Below, piece after piece: positions 40,405 to 49,994 of a stretch of DNA of 64,000 bases (positions within the stretch are counted from its first letter, which is position 1; each line of letters begins with the position of its first letter). The notes under the pieces are model-generated. The model was not told the origin of the DNA. It worked only from the letters and a program-made list of their open reading frames with translations, and did not search any database. The translations under genes were made by a program, and so were the position numbers. Source of the DNA: Microlunatus flavus (lineage in GTDB: Bacteria; Actinomycetota; Actinomycetes; Propionibacteriales; Propionibacteriaceae). The stretch lies in assembly GCF_900110855.1 (NCBI RefSeq), contig NZ_FOFA01000003.1, forward strand, positions 496,001-560,000, in the 5' to 3' direction.

Positions 40405-40803
40405 TCAATCCCCCCGCGTATCCCCCCGCGCCTGTTCCAGGAAGCGCTCGAGCGTCCCGAACCGCGACGCGTCCGGCAGCGCCGCAGCCTCCACGATGTC
40501 GCGGCACAGGTCACGCACCTTGACGTGGCGCATCGAGGACCACCGGCTGAGCACGGCGAACGCGCGGTCGGCGTCGATGCCGTAGTAGGCCATCAGCATC
40601 CCCTTGGCCTGCTCGATCGCCGGCTGCGTCTCCAGCGCCCGGCGCATCGAGCCGAGGTCGTGGCCGTCGGCACGCACATCGCTGTCCACGTCACGGTCCG
40701 CCCCGTCGCGGGCCGGGCCGGCCACGTCACGGGCCACGGGGCCGCCGGTCACGCCGGAGACCGGGTCTTCGTTCGAGGTCGGGTCGCAGGTGTGGTGGTC
40801 CAC
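40405..40803 (-). CDS. ANTAR domain protein
   Basis: A 132-aa protein. The N-terminal half is Asp-rich and probably unstructured. The C-terminal half is an ANTAR domain (ALETQPAIEQAKGMLMAYYG then DRAFAVLSRWSS), close to the domain in the convergent gene. It has no sensor domain and could act as a small RNA-binding antiterminator. GTG at 40803 follows GGAG by four bases. Its target is unknown. Confidence 0.85.
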   Translation of the reverse strand: MDHHTCDPTSNEDPVSGVTGGPVARDVAGPARDGADRDVDSDVRADGHDLGSMRRALETQPAIEQAKGMLMAYYGIDADRAFAVLSRWSSMRHVKVRDLCRDIVEAAALPDASRFGTLERFLEQARGDTRGD

Positions 40804-41022
40804 GGCACTCCATCGGGCATCAGGGTCACGAGGGCACGCTGACGCCCCCGGCTGCTTCCTAGCCGTCGCTCATCTTGGTCAAGAAGGCTTCGGCGTCGCA
40901 CTGGTCGACGCTCGACGGGTGCTGCGCGTCCCCGACGACGGACCTCGGGACCCGCACCGGTCTCGTCCCGCCGCCGCCTGCGGGATACTCGGCACCCGGA
41001 GCAGCCCCGAGGAGGAGCCCCG

Positions 41023-43404
41023 ATGACCACCACGACGACCGCACCCGGGCGCTCGACCGACGAGCCCGCCCGGCCAGACGTGATCCGCGTGGTCGGCGCG
41101 CGGGTGAACAACCTGCGCGACGTGGACGTGGAGATCCCGAAGCGCCGCCTCACGGTGTTCACGGGCGTATCGGGCTCCGGCAAGAGCTCGCTGGTCTTCG
41201 ACACCGTCGCGGCCGAGTCGCAGCGCCTGATCAACGAGACGTACAGCGCCTTCCTCCAGGGCTTCATGCCCACCCTCGCGCGGCCCGACGTCGACGTCCT
41301 CGAGGGCCTGACGACGGCGATCATCGTCGACCAGAAGCGGATGGGGGCCGACCCCCGCTCGACGGTCGGCACCGCCACCGACGCCAACGCGATGCTGCGC
41401 ATCCTCTTCAGCCGTCTCGGGCGCCCGCACATCGGCTCGGCCCAGGCGTTCTCGTTCAACGTCGCCTCGGTGAGCGGCGCGGGCGCGGTCACCTCGACCA
41501 AGGGCGGGCAGACGGTCAAGGAGCGCAAGACCTTCAGCATCACCGGCGGCATGTGCCCCCGCTGCGAGGGCCGCGGTGCGGTCAACGACATCGACCTGAC
41601 CCAGCTCTACGACGCGGAGAAGTCCCTGGCCGAGGGCGCGCTGACCGTCCCGGGCTACTCGATGGACGGCTGGTACGGCCGCATCTTCGCCGGCGCCGGC
41701 TTCGACATGGACCTCCCGGTCGGGAAGTTCTCGAAGGCGAAGCTGACCGACCTGCTGCACGGCGAGGCGCGCAAGATCAAGGTGGAGGGCATCAACCTCA
41801 CCTTCGAGGGCGTCATCCCGCGGCTGCGCAAGTCGGTGCTGTCGAAGGACGTCGACGCGCTCCAGCCGCACGTGCGGGCGTTCGTCGAGCGGGCGGTGCG
41901 CTTCTCGACCTGCCCCGAGTGCGACGGCACCCGGCTGACCGCGGCCGCGCGGTCCTCCACGATCGGCGGTGTCAGCATCGCCGACGCGTGCGCGATGCAG
42001 ATCAGCGACCTCGCGACCTGGGTCGCAGGCCTCGACGAGCCCTCGGTCGCTCCCCTGCTCGCCTCGCTGCGCGGCACGCTCGAGTCGTTCGGCGAGATCG
42101 GGCTCGGCTACCTCAGCCTCGACCGGGCCGCGGGCACGCTGTCGGGCGGCGAGGCCCAGCGCACCAAGATGGTGCGCCACCTCGGCTCCGCGCTGACCGA
42201 CGTGACCTACGTGTTCGACGAGCCCACCACCGGGCTGCACCCGCACGACATCCAGCGCATGAACGCGCTGCTGCTGCGGCTTCGTGACAAGGGCAACACG
42301 GTGCTGGTCGTCGAGCACAAGCCGGAGACGATCGTCGTCGCCGACCACGTGGTCGACCTCGGCCCGGGCGCCGGGACCGGCGGGGGCCGGGTCTGCTTCG
42401 AGGGCGACGTCGACGGCCTGCGCACCAGCGGCACGGTCACCGGACGCCACCTGGAGGACCGGGCGCGGCTCAAGGAATCGGTCCGGACGGCTCGCGGCGG
42501 CCTCGAGATCCGGGGGGCGTCGGAGCACAACCTGCGCGACGTGGACGTCGACCTGCCCCTCGGTGTCCTCGTCGTCGTCACCGGCGTCGCGGGCTCGGGC
42601 AAGAGCTCGCTCGTCCACGGCTCGCTGCGCGGCCGCGAGGGCGTGGTCGTCGTCGACCAGACCCCCGTGCGCGGGTCGCGCCGCAGCAACCCGGCGACGT
42701 ACACCGGTGTGCTCGAGCCGATCCGCAAGGCGTTCGCCAAGGCGAACGGGGTCAAGCCCGCCCTGTTCAGCGCGAACTCGGAGGGCGCCTGCCCGAGCTG
42801 CAACGGGGCCGGCGTCGTCTACACCGACCTCGCGATGATGGCCGGCGTGGCCACGACCTGCGAGCTCTGCGAGGGCCGGCGCTTCTCCGACGACGTCCTC
42901 GCCTACACCTTCGGCGGCAGGGACATCAGCGAGGTCCTGGCCATGCCGGTGGCCGAGGCCGCCGCGTTCTTCTCCACCGGCGAGGCCCGGCTCCCGGCCG
43001 CGCAGGCCGTGCTCGGCCACCTCGTCGACGTCGGGCTCGGCTACGTCGGGCTGGGGCAGCCGCTCACCACCCTGTCCGGCGGCGAGTGCCAGCGACTCAA
43101 GCTCGCCACCCACCTCGGCGAGCGCGGTGGCGTCGTCGTCCTCGACGAGCCGACGACCGGGCTCCACCTCGCCGACGTGGAGCAGCTGCTCGCCCTCCTC
43201 GACCGGCTGGTGGACGCCGGCAAGTCCCTGGTCGTCATCGAGCACCACCAGGCCGTCATGGCGCACGCCGACTGGGTCGTCGACCTCGGTCCCGGCGCGG
43301 GCCACGACGGCGGCCGGGTCGTCTTCGAGGGCACCCCGGCCGAGCTCGTCCGCACCCGGTCCACCCTGACCGGCCAGCACCTCGCGGCGTACGTCGGTGC
43401 CTGA
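41023..43404 (+). CDS. UvrA-like ABC ATPase (DrrC/UvrA2 type)
   Basis: A 793-aa protein of the UvrA family, clearly shorter than true UvrA (about 950 aa). There are two ABC modules: Walker A GVSGSGKS (48-55) and GVAGSGKSS near residue 525, with signatures LSGGEAQR and LSGGECQR. Zinc-finger-like CxxC pairs (CPRCEGRG, CPECDGTR, CPSCNGAG, CELCEGRR) remain. This matches class III UvrA homologues such as DrrC, which remove DNA-intercalating drugs or repair their damage. It starts ATG at 41023 after a GAGGAG site. Standard nucleotide excision repair is not its likely job, since UvrB contacts seem reduced. Confidence 0.88.
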   Translation: MTTTTTAPGRSTDEPARPDVIRVVGARVNNLRDVDVEIPKRRLTVFTGVSGSGKSSLVFDTVAAESQRLINETYSAFLQGFMPTLARPDVDVLEGLTTAIIVDQKRMGADPRSTVGTATDANAMLRILFSRLGRPHIGSAQAFSFNVASVSGAGAVTSTKGGQTVKERKTFSITGGMCPRCEGRGAVNDIDLTQLYDAEKSLAEGALTVPGYSMDGWYGRIFAGAGFDMDLPVGKFSKAKLTDLLHGEARKIKVEGINLTFEGVIPRLRKSVLSKDVDALQPHVRAFVERAVRFSTCPECDGTRLTAAARSSTIGGVSIADACAMQISDLATWVAGLDEPSVAPLLASLRGTLESFGEIGLGYLSLDRAAGTLSGGEAQRTKMVRHLGSALTDVTYVFDEPTTGLHPHDIQRMNALLLRLRDKGNTVLVVEHKPETIVVADHVVDLGPGAGTGGGRVCFEGDVDGLRTSGTVTGRHLEDRARLKESVRTARGGLEIRGASEHNLRDVDVDLPLGVLVVVTGVAGSGKSSLVHGSLRGREGVVVVDQTPVRGSRRSNPATYTGVLEPIRKAFAKANGVKPALFSANSEGACPSCNGAGVVYTDLAMMAGVATTCELCEGRRFSDDVLAYTFGGRDISEVLAMPVAEAAAFFSTGEARLPAAQAVLGHLVDVGLGYVGLGQPLTTLSGGECQRLKLATHLGERGGVVVLDEPTTGLHLADVEQLLALLDRLVDAGKSLVVIEHHQAVMAHADWVVDLGPGAGHDGGRVVFEGTPAELVRTRSTLTGQHLAAYVGA

Positions 43405-44671
43405 GCCCGAGGAGCGGCCCGCCGTGGAACCCGCCGCCGTGCAGGAGGAGCCCCCCGTGCAGCCCGAACCGCCCGTCCAGCCCGAACCCTCCGGGGGGCC
43501 GGACACCCGTACGACCCCGGAGGTGGGGCCGATGGAGTACGTCCAGCGCCGCCGCCGCTGGCCCGTCGTGCTGCTGGTCGTCGTCGCGGTGCTCGTCGTC
43601 GCGGGCCTGGTGACGGCGATCGTGCTGCAGCGCGCGGCGTCCACGGCGGCCGGAGCCCCGGCCGCCGACGCCGGCGGAGGGAACGGCGGGCTGCCGAGCA
43701 TCCCGCCGGCCGTGGCGGGCGAGCACGACGGCCTCGCGCTCGAGGGGGCCGGGGACGCCGTGGTGTACCTGCAGACCACCACCGCGGTGCAGCGGGCCGA
43801 CCTGGCCACCGGCGCGACGGCGCTCACCGCGACGCCGGCGCCGGGCGGGGTCTCCAGCCTCGTGGCGGGCCAGGGCTTCGTGGTGTCGAAGACGACCGGG
43901 GCTCCGTCCGGCTTCGTGCTGCGCGACGGCGGCGGGCCGCAGGTGCTGCCGGTCGCGCTGCAGGAGGCCGTCCGCCTCTACCCCGCCGGGGCGGGGGCCC
44001 TCTGGGCGCTCCAGCCCCCGGTGCAGGGGATCCGGAACGCCGTGCAGGTCGACCTCCAGGGCTCCCGGGTCGGGGCGACGACGATCCGCGTCCCCGCCGG
44101 CCTCGGGGTGCCCACCGCCCACCTGAGCGACGCGCTCGTCGTCGGCGACGCCCAGGGCGCGTACGAGGCGCGACCCGACGGCGGCCGGCGGATCTCGCGT
44201 GGCGTCCTCCTCGCGACCGGCACCGACACGGTCCTCACCTGGGACTGCGACAAGGCCGGCAAGTGCGACGCGCGCTACAACCGGAACGGCCAGGAGCCGC
44301 AGTACCTCCCGGCGGTGCGGATCTCGCTCACCGGGCTCTACGGCAAGGACGTCGGGTCCGCCGCCGGGCACGGGGGCGTGCTCAGCCCCGACCGTCGCTG
44401 GGTGGCCCTCCAGCTGCCGAAGCCGACCCGGTCCGGGGCCACCCTCGTGCTCGTCGACCTGAGCTCCGGCCACCGCGTCGAGGTGCCGGGCGCGATGGCG
44501 CGCACGGACGGGACCGACCAGGCCGCCTGGACGCCGAACGGCCGCTACCTGCTCGCCCTCACCGACGGCCGGCTGCGCGCGTTCGACGCCACGACGGAGA
44601 AGGTCGTCACCGTCGCCGGGACGCCCGCGGACCTGCTCCACCTGACGGTCCCGGGCACCTCGACGATGTGA
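43397..44671 (+). CDS. Membrane-anchored protein with proline-rich N-terminus
   Basis: A 424-aa protein I cannot name. Residues 1-45 are Pro/Glu-rich with repeats of VQPEP. A single transmembrane helix follows at about 55-78 (WPVVLLVVVAVLVVAGLV). The large outer part has repeated blades such as ALTATPAPGGVSSLVAG and GHGGVLSPDRRWVALQLPKP, reminiscent of a beta-propeller. The GTG start overlaps the UvrA-like stop by eight bases, so the two are coupled. An extracytoplasmic sensor or scaffold is possible. Confidence 0.65.
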   Translation: MPEPEERPAVEPAAVQEEPPVQPEPPVQPEPSGGPDTRTTPEVGPMEYVQRRRRWPVVLLVVVAVLVVAGLVTAIVLQRAASTAAGAPAADAGGGNGGLPSIPPAVAGEHDGLALEGAGDAVVYLQTTTAVQRADLATGATALTATPAPGGVSSLVAGQGFVVSKTTGAPSGFVLRDGGGPQVLPVALQEAVRLYPAGAGALWALQPPVQGIRNAVQVDLQGSRVGATTIRVPAGLGVPTAHLSDALVVGDAQGAYEARPDGGRRISRGVLLATGTDTVLTWDCDKAGKCDARYNRNGQEPQYLPAVRISLTGLYGKDVGSAAGHGGVLSPDRRWVALQLPKPTRSGATLVLVDLSSGHRVEVPGAMARTDGTDQAAWTPNGRYLLALTDGRLRAFDATTEKVVTVAGTPADLLHLTVPGTSTM

Positions 44672-44779
44672 GGACCGGCTGAGGCGGAAGGCCTCGGGAG
44701 CCGCGTGACGTCGGTCGCAGCCCCGCGTCGGTTCCCCGCGTCCTGGCCCAAGAGCCGTGCGCGCGCCGTCCGGAGCGGC

Positions 44780-44785
44780 TACGGT
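44780..44785 (+). promoter_or_regulatory. Leaderless promoter -10 box of the glycosyltransferase
   Basis: TACGGT, 7 bases before the GTG at 44793. It favours that start over the longer frame from 44757. Confidence 0.45.
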
Positions 44786-44792
44786 CTGCCCC

Positions 44793-46394
44793 GTGTCGAG
44801 CATGGTGTCGGATGCGACGTCGAGGGCGGCGTCGCCCAGGCGGTCGCTCCCGGACGAGGTCGTCGACGGCGCACGGGCCCGGGGTGCCGGTGCGTCCTGG
44901 CGGCAGCTCGTGCTGCTGCTGCCGGTCGGGGCGATGCTCGTCGTCGGGCTGGTCGGGTTGGACCGCCGCTCCATGTGGCGCGACGAGGCGGCCTCGCTGG
45001 TGGCGGCCGACCGCAGCCTGGCCGAGCTCTGGGCGATGCTCGCGCAGCTCGAGACCGTGCACGCCCTTTACTACACGTTCCTGCACGCCTGGATGCAGCT
45101 CGGCTCCGGCGTCGTCTGGGCCCGGGTGCCCTCGGTGCTCGCGATGGCCGTCGCCGCCGGGCTGGTCGGCGTCCTCGGCGCCCGGCTGGCCTCGGTGCGG
45201 GTCGGGCTCGTCGCCGGCCTGCTGTTCGTCGCGAACCCGTCGACCTCCTTCTACGCGCAGGAGGCCCGCTCGACGGCGATGATCGTCGCGGTCGCCCTGC
45301 TCGCCACCTGGCTCCTGCTGCGCGCCGAGGCACGCGCCGGACGACGCGCGGCGGGCTGGTGGGTCGGGTACGCGGTCGCCGGCGCGGTGCTCGTCGCCCT
45401 CAACCTGCTCGCGGTGCTCGTGCCGCTCACCCACCTCCTCACGCTGCTGTGGTGGCGCCGGCCGCGGAGCGCGCTCCTGTCCTGGGGGCTGGCCGTGCTG
45501 CCGGCGCTCGCCGTGGCCGGCACGCTCGCGCTGATGACCCGCAGCCAGCCCTTCCAGGTCGGCTGGATCCCGGCTCCGGGCCCCGCCACGGTGCGGGACT
45601 TCGTCCACCTCGTCCTCGGCCCGACGGTCCCGCTGATGGCGCTCGTCGCCGTCCTGGTGCTGCTGGGCGTCCTGCCGGTGGCGGCGGCGCGCTCGAGGCT
45701 GACGGCCGTCGCGCTGCCGCTGCTCGTGGCGCCCTTCGTCGCGCTCGTGGCCGCCTCCTTCGTGCAGCCGATCTTCGTGGCGCGCTACGTGTTCCCGTCC
45801 GTGCCCGCCGCCGCCCTGCTCGCCGCCGCCGGCGTCGACCGCGTGGGAACCTGGCTGGCGGGTCGGCTGGCCGCACGCCCGGACGGGCGGGCGTCCGGCA
45901 GGCGGCTGGCGACCGGTGCGCCGGCCCTGGTCGCCGCGCTCGCCGTCGCGCTGGTCGCCCTCGGCGGCCTCGGCACCCAGCGGGCGGAACGCACGCCGTC
46001 CTCCCGCCCCGACGACCTCGCCGGCGCGGCCGCGGTGGTCGCGGCCGGGGCCCGGTCGGGCGACGCGGTGCTCTTCCTGCCCGACAACCGCCGCCTCGTC
46101 GCGCTCGTCTACCCCGCCTCGTTCGCCCGCACCCACGACGTGGCGCTGTCGGAGGGACCGGTCCAGGCGCACAACCTCACCGGCCGCCCCCTTCCCCTGG
46201 CCTCCGTCGAGGCGAACCTCGCGGGCAGCCCGCGGGTGTGGGTCGTCGGGCGCCCCGGCCTCGCCGTGCTGCCGTCGGAGACCGTCGCCCGCAGCGAGCT
46301 CGCCGTGCTCGACCACGACTTCGTGCCCGTCGAGACGCCCGACCCGCACGGCGTCGGCATCACCCTCTACGTCCGGCGCTCCGGCACCCCCTGA
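44793..46394 (+). CDS. GT39/ArnT-like membrane glycosyltransferase
   Basis: About 533 aa with roughly a dozen hydrophobic helices. RRSMWRDEAASLVAADRS (59-76) has the early acidic pair typical of GT-C fold glycosyltransferases, and YAQEARSTAMIVAVAL follows helix 4 as in the PMT/ArnT group. They use polyprenyl-phosphate sugars and transfer to lipids, proteins or polysaccharide outside the membrane. GTG at 44793 is chosen because of the -10 box; GTG 44757 and ATG 44802 are alternatives. The stop is one base before the enolase-superfamily gene. Confidence 0.8.
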   Translation: MSSMVSDATSRAASPRRSLPDEVVDGARARGAGASWRQLVLLLPVGAMLVVGLVGLDRRSMWRDEAASLVAADRSLAELWAMLAQLETVHALYYTFLHAWMQLGSGVVWARVPSVLAMAVAAGLVGVLGARLASVRVGLVAGLLFVANPSTSFYAQEARSTAMIVAVALLATWLLLRAEARAGRRAAGWWVGYAVAGAVLVALNLLAVLVPLTHLLTLLWWRRPRSALLSWGLAVLPALAVAGTLALMTRSQPFQVGWIPAPGPATVRDFVHLVLGPTVPLMALVAVLVLLGVLPVAAARSRLTAVALPLLVAPFVALVAASFVQPIFVARYVFPSVPAAALLAAAGVDRVGTWLAGRLAARPDGRASGRRLATGAPALVAALAVALVALGGLGTQRAERTPSSRPDDLAGAAAVVAAGARSGDAVLFLPDNRRLVALVYPASFARTHDVALSEGPVQAHNLTGRPLPLASVEANLAGSPRVWVVGRPGLAVLPSETVARSELAVLDHDFVPVETPDPHGVGITLYVRRSGTP

Positions 46395-46395
46395 C

Positions 46396-47511
46396 GTGCG
46401 CATCACGGGGATCGACGTCCACGCGTACGCGGTCGGCTACGTCCACGGCACCTACGTGATGTCCGGCGGGCGGGCGGCGACGCACGAGGACGGCACGCTC
46501 GTCTCGCTGCGCACCGACGAGGGCCTCGTCGGCTGGGGCGAGGTGACCACGCTCGGGCGGACCTACCTGCCGACCTCGCCGGGCACGATCCGCGCGGCCC
46601 TCGCCGAGCTGGCGCCCGCGCTGCTCGGGCTCGACCCGACGAACCCGCGCCGGCTGAACCAGGTCATGGACGCCACGCTGCTCGGCCAGCCGTACGCGAA
46701 GAGCGCCGTCGACATGGCGTGCTGGGACCTGTTCGGGCGCGCCGTCGACCGGCCGGTCGCCGACCTGCTGGGTGGCGTGCTCACGGAGCGGTGGCCCCTC
46801 TACGAGGCCGTGCCCCTGGGGGAACCCGCGGCCATGGCCGACTTCGTCACCTCGCGCCGGGCGGCCGGCATCGAACGGTTCCAGCTCAAGGTGGGCAACG
46901 AGCCCGGCACCGACGTGGCGCGGACGCGGGCCTGCGTCGAGGCGGGCGGGCCGTCCACGGTCGTCGTGGCCGACGCCAACGGCGGCTGGGACCTCGCGTC
47001 GGCCCGCAGCGCGGTGCGCGGGCTGGGCGAGCTGCCGGGCGCCCCGGTCTACGTCGAGCAGCCCTGCCGGAGCACGGCCGACTGCGCCCTCGCCCTGCGC
47101 GGCTCCGCACTCCCCCTCGTGCTCGACGAGTCGGTCTCCACCCTCGCCGACCTCGTCGCGGCCAAGCACGAGGCCGGGGCCGTGTCGGTCAACCTCAAGA
47201 TCAGCCGGGTCGGCGGCCTCACCCGCACCGCGCTGCTGCGCGACGCGATGCAGGAGCTCGGGCTGCGCGTCTCCGTCGAGGACATGTGGGGCGGCGACGT
47301 CGTCACCGCCGCCGTCAGCCACCTGGCCGCGAGCACCGCGTCCGGGTCGCTGTTCATGACGTCGTTCTTCAACGACTGGACCGACGGCCACGTCGCCGGC
47401 CACCGGCCCCGCTCGGTCGACGGCCACGGCTCCCTGCCGGACGGCCCGGGGCTCGGCGTCACGGTGGACGCCGAGCGCCTGGGCGCGCCCGTCTTCTCGC
47501 TCTCGGCCTGA
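46396..47511 (+). CDS. Enolase-superfamily dehydratase/racemase (cis-3-hydroxyproline dehydratase-like)
   Basis: A 371-aa muconate-lactonizing-type enolase-superfamily enzyme. Metal ligands are Asp193 (VADANGGW), Glu221 (YVEQPC) and Asp244 (LVLDES). The general-base lysines are Lys165 (RFQLKVG) and Lys268 (VNLKISRVGG). Blocks YVMSGGRAATHEDG, QPYAKSAVDMACWDL and EDMWGGDVVTAAVSHLA resemble cis-3-hydroxy-L-proline dehydratases. Dipeptide epimerase or N-acyl amino acid racemase is the alternative. GTG at 46396 starts one base after the glycosyltransferase stop, an unexpected partner. Confidence 0.8.
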   Translation: MRITGIDVHAYAVGYVHGTYVMSGGRAATHEDGTLVSLRTDEGLVGWGEVTTLGRTYLPTSPGTIRAALAELAPALLGLDPTNPRRLNQVMDATLLGQPYAKSAVDMACWDLFGRAVDRPVADLLGGVLTERWPLYEAVPLGEPAAMADFVTSRRAAGIERFQLKVGNEPGTDVARTRACVEAGGPSTVVVADANGGWDLASARSAVRGLGELPGAPVYVEQPCRSTADCALALRGSALPLVLDESVSTLADLVAAKHEAGAVSVNLKISRVGGLTRTALLRDAMQELGLRVSVEDMWGGDVVTAAVSHLAASTASGSLFMTSFFNDWTDGHVAGHRPRSVDGHGSLPDGPGLGVTVDAERLGAPVFSLSA

Positions 47512-47523
47512 GCTGCTGCCGGT

Positions 47524-47549
47524 CCGGAGGGACCGGGTCGACCCTCCGG
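47524..47549. terminator. Bidirectional terminator
   Basis: Perfect eight-base arms CCGGAGGG and CCCTCCGG with a ten-base loop, between the convergent dehydratase and aldo/keto reductase genes. Confidence 0.6.
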
Positions 47550-47557
47550 CCCGAGCC

Positions 47558-48427
47558 TCAGGCCGCGTCGGACAGCGCCTGGAACTCCTCGTCGCTCAGC
47601 TGCACGTCGGCCGCGCCGAGGTTCTCCTCGAGGTGCGCCACCGAACCCGTCCCGGGGATCGGGACCATGACCGGCGAGCGGCGCAGCAGCCAGGCGATGG
47701 CCAGCTGCGAGGTCGTCACGCCCGGGTGGTCCTGCTTGACCTTGTCGAGCGCGCCGCCCGGCTTGGCCAGGTCACCCGAGGCGACCGGCGCCCACGGGAT
47801 GAAGGCGATGCCGTTGGCCTCGCAGAAGTCGAGGACGTCCTCGGCCGCGCGGTCGACGAGGTTGTAGCGGTTCTGCACCGACGCGACCGGCAGGCCGGCG
47901 TCCTGCGCCGCCTTGATCTCGTCGACGCCGACCTCCGACAGGCCGACCTGCTTGGCCAGGCCGTCGTCGACGAACGACTTCACCGTCGCGAACTGGTCCT
48001 CGCGCGGCGTCTTCTCGTCGATGCGGTGCAGCTGCCACAGGTCGATCTGCTCGACGTCGAGGCGCCGCAGCGACATGAGGATGCACTGCCGCAGGTACTC
48101 CGGGCGCCCCAGCGGCGGCCAGACGTTCGGCCCGTGCCGGGTGAGCCCGCCCTTCGTGGCGATGACCACGTCGCCGTAGTGCTCGCCGCCCACCTGCCAG
48201 TGCAGGGCCTCGTGGATGAGGTCCTCCGACACGTACGGCCCGTACGAGTCGGCGGTGTCGATGAGCGTCACGCCCAGCTCGACGGCACGCCGCAGCACGG
48301 CGAGAGCCTCGTCGTGGTCCTTCGGCGGGCCCCAGATCCCGTCTCCGGTGATCCGCATCGCCCCGAACCCCAGCCGGTTGACCGTCCTGCCCCCGAGCTC
48401 GATCGTCCCTGCGTCCGCCACTGCCAC
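47558..48427 (-). CDS. Aldo/keto reductase
   Basis: A 289-aa NADPH-dependent aldo/keto reductase with tetrad Asp57, Tyr62 ([10 protein letters not shown]), Lys92 (IATKGG) and His134 (WQLHRID). It ends with [14 protein letters not shown] as cofactor segment. It belongs to a different subgroup from the one at 23321. It stands alone on the minus strand; the divergent epimerase gene begins about 160 bases away. Substrate not determinable. Confidence 0.9.
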   Translation of the reverse strand: MAVADAGTIELGGRTVNRLGFGAMRITGDGIWGPPKDHDEALAVLRRAVELGVTLIDTADSYGPYVSEDLIHEALHWQVGGEHYGDVVIATKGGLTRHGPNVWPPLGRPEYLRQCILMSLRRLDVEQIDLWQLHRIDEKTPREDQFATVKSFVDDGLAKQVGLSEVGVDEIKAAQDAGLPVASVQNRYNLVDRAAEDVLDFCEANGIAFIPWAPVASGDLAKPGGALDKVKQDHPGVTTSQLAIAWLLRRSPVMVPIPGTGSVAHLEENLGAADVQLSDEEFQALSDAA

Positions 48428-48571
48428 GTGCCCACTCCCCTGCTCGCCGTCGTCTGACTACCGCCGACGAGCCTAGGACGACACTCCCGCGCCGCCCCGG
48501 GCGCCCGCACCACGACGGGGCCGTGGAGCGGAGCAGGACGCTGCGCACCGCGAACCGTCGGACCACCTCCG

Positions 48572-48577
48572 TACGGT
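48572..48577 (+). promoter_or_regulatory. Leaderless promoter -10 box
   Basis: TACGGT ends 7 bases before the ATG at 48585. Confidence 0.45.
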
Positions 48578-48584
48578 GAAGGGC

Positions 48585-49556
48585 ATGCGCATCTACGTCC
48601 TCGGAGCGACCGGGCACATCGGCTCCTACCTCGTCCCCCGGCTCGTCCGGGCGGGACACGAGGTGGTGGCAGCGAGCCGCGGCACCCGCGAGGCCTACCA
48701 CCCCGACCCGGCCTGGGACGACGCCCGGCGGGTGGTGCTGGACCGCGACGCGAGCGACGCGGAGGGGACGACGGCGGCGCAGGTGCTGGCCGAGCGTCCG
48801 GACGCGGTCGTCGACCTGGTCTGCTTCACCCCGGACTCCGCCCGCCAGCTGGTCGAGGGCCTGCGCGGGGAGGTCGGGCTGCTGGCCCACTGCGGGTCGA
48901 TCTGGTCGCACGGGCTGAGCACCAGCCTGCCCATGGAGGAGGACGACCCCAAGCACCCGTTCGGCGAGTACGGCGTCGGCAAGCAGGCGATCGAGGACCT
49001 GCTGCTGGCAGAGTCCGCGTCCTCGGGCGGCCTGCCCTGCACCGTCGTCCACCCCGGCCACATCAGCGGGCCGGGCTGGCGCGTGATCAACCCCGTCGGC
49101 AACGTCGACCCCCGGGTGTGGGCGACCATCGCCCGGGGCGAGGAGCTCACGGTGCCGGGCGACGCCTCCGCGACGATGCACCACGTGCACGCCGACGACG
49201 TGGCGCAGGTCTTCGAGCTGGCGCTGCAGCGACCGGAGGCGTCGGTGGGCGAGGCGTTCCACGCGGTCAGCGCACGGGCGCTCACCGTGCGCGGCTTCGC
49301 GGAGGCGGCGTACGCGTGGTGGGGCCACGAGGCCCGGCTGCGCCCGGTGACGTGGGAGCAGTTCCGCGCCGAGGCCGGCGACGAGCACGCGGGCACGAGC
49401 TGGGAGCACCTGCACCGCAGCCAGGTGTGCTCGATCTCCAAGCCGCAGAGCCGGCTCGGCTACGAGCCCGGCTGGACGTCGGACGCGGCAGCGCACGAGG
49501 CCGTCGCGTGGCTCGCGGCGCACGACGAGGAGCACGACCTCCCCGCGCCGGCCTGA
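48585..49556 (+). CDS. NAD-dependent epimerase/dehydratase family protein
   Basis: A 323-aa extended SDR-like protein. It begins MRIYVLGATGHIGSYLVPRL with the glycine loop GATGHIG. MHHVHADDVAQVFELALQ and GEYGVGKQAIEDLLL (Y-x3-K in YGVGK) are later family blocks. It could reduce or epimerise a sugar nucleotide or another carbonyl. I chose ATG at 48585 over GTG 48576 on the -10 spacing. The stop codon forms the loop of a hairpin shared with the next, convergent gene. Confidence 0.85.
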   Translation: MRIYVLGATGHIGSYLVPRLVRAGHEVVAASRGTREAYHPDPAWDDARRVVLDRDASDAEGTTAAQVLAERPDAVVDLVCFTPDSARQLVEGLRGEVGLLAHCGSIWSHGLSTSLPMEEDDPKHPFGEYGVGKQAIEDLLLAESASSGGLPCTVVHPGHISGPGWRVINPVGNVDPRVWATIARGEELTVPGDASATMHHVHADDVAQVFELALQRPEASVGEAFHAVSARALTVRGFAEAAYAWWGHEARLRPVTWEQFRAEAGDEHAGTSWEHLHRSQVCSISKPQSRLGYEPGWTSDAAAHEAVAWLAAHDEEHDLPAPA

Positions 49557-49564
49557 GGCCGGCG
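49546..49564. terminator. Hairpin with the stop codon as loop
   Basis: CGCCGGCC-TGA-GGCCGGCG: perfect eight-base arms, loop equal to the epimerase stop codon, between convergent genes. Confidence 0.55.
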
Positions 49565-49570
49565 GCGAAA

Positions 49571-49753
49571 TCAGCTCTCGCCGGCGGCGTACGGGCGGCG
49601 GGTCGGGGTCAACGCCCAGATCGCCTCGCACGTCTCGAGGTCGTTGTGCGCGCGGCGGTGCGTGGAGGCGTCCTCCCAGAGGATCCAGACCACGCCGGCG
49701 ATCATCGCCAGCGCGGCTCCCAACGCGAAGACCAGCAGGGTCGTGGTCGCCAT
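49571..49753 (-). CDS. Small membrane protein
   Basis: A 60-aa protein: one transmembrane helix (TLLVFALGAALAMIAGVVW) followed by a charged tail (EDASTHRRAHNDLETCE). The strong ribosome site GGAAGGA before the ATG supports a real gene. Family and function unknown. It lies convergent to the epimerase gene. Confidence 0.6.
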   Translation of the reverse strand: MATTTLLVFALGAALAMIAGVVWILWEDASTHRRAHNDLETCEAIWALTPTRRPYAAGES

Positions 49754-49994
49754 GTCGTCCTTCCGATCGTCGTCGACCAGTGGACCCGATGAGCTGCCCC
49801 CGCAGCCCCCCGAGAACGCTGATCATGCCAGAAGGCCTGACGGTCGACCGGAGCGGTCCGCCCGCGCGTCGCTCGGGGCGCGGCCGGTGTCGGCACCGGC
49901 GCGGCAGGGTAGGGAGAGGACGCCGCCCACGCGTGTGGTCGGATGAAGCGCAGCAGCGGCACATCCCGCCGCTGGAGCCCCGGAAGGACCACCC

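Noticed and set aside
39500-41030. Paired hairpin targets for the two ANTAR proteins
   Set aside because: I looked in the leaders nearby and found no convincing pair of six-base-loop hairpins.
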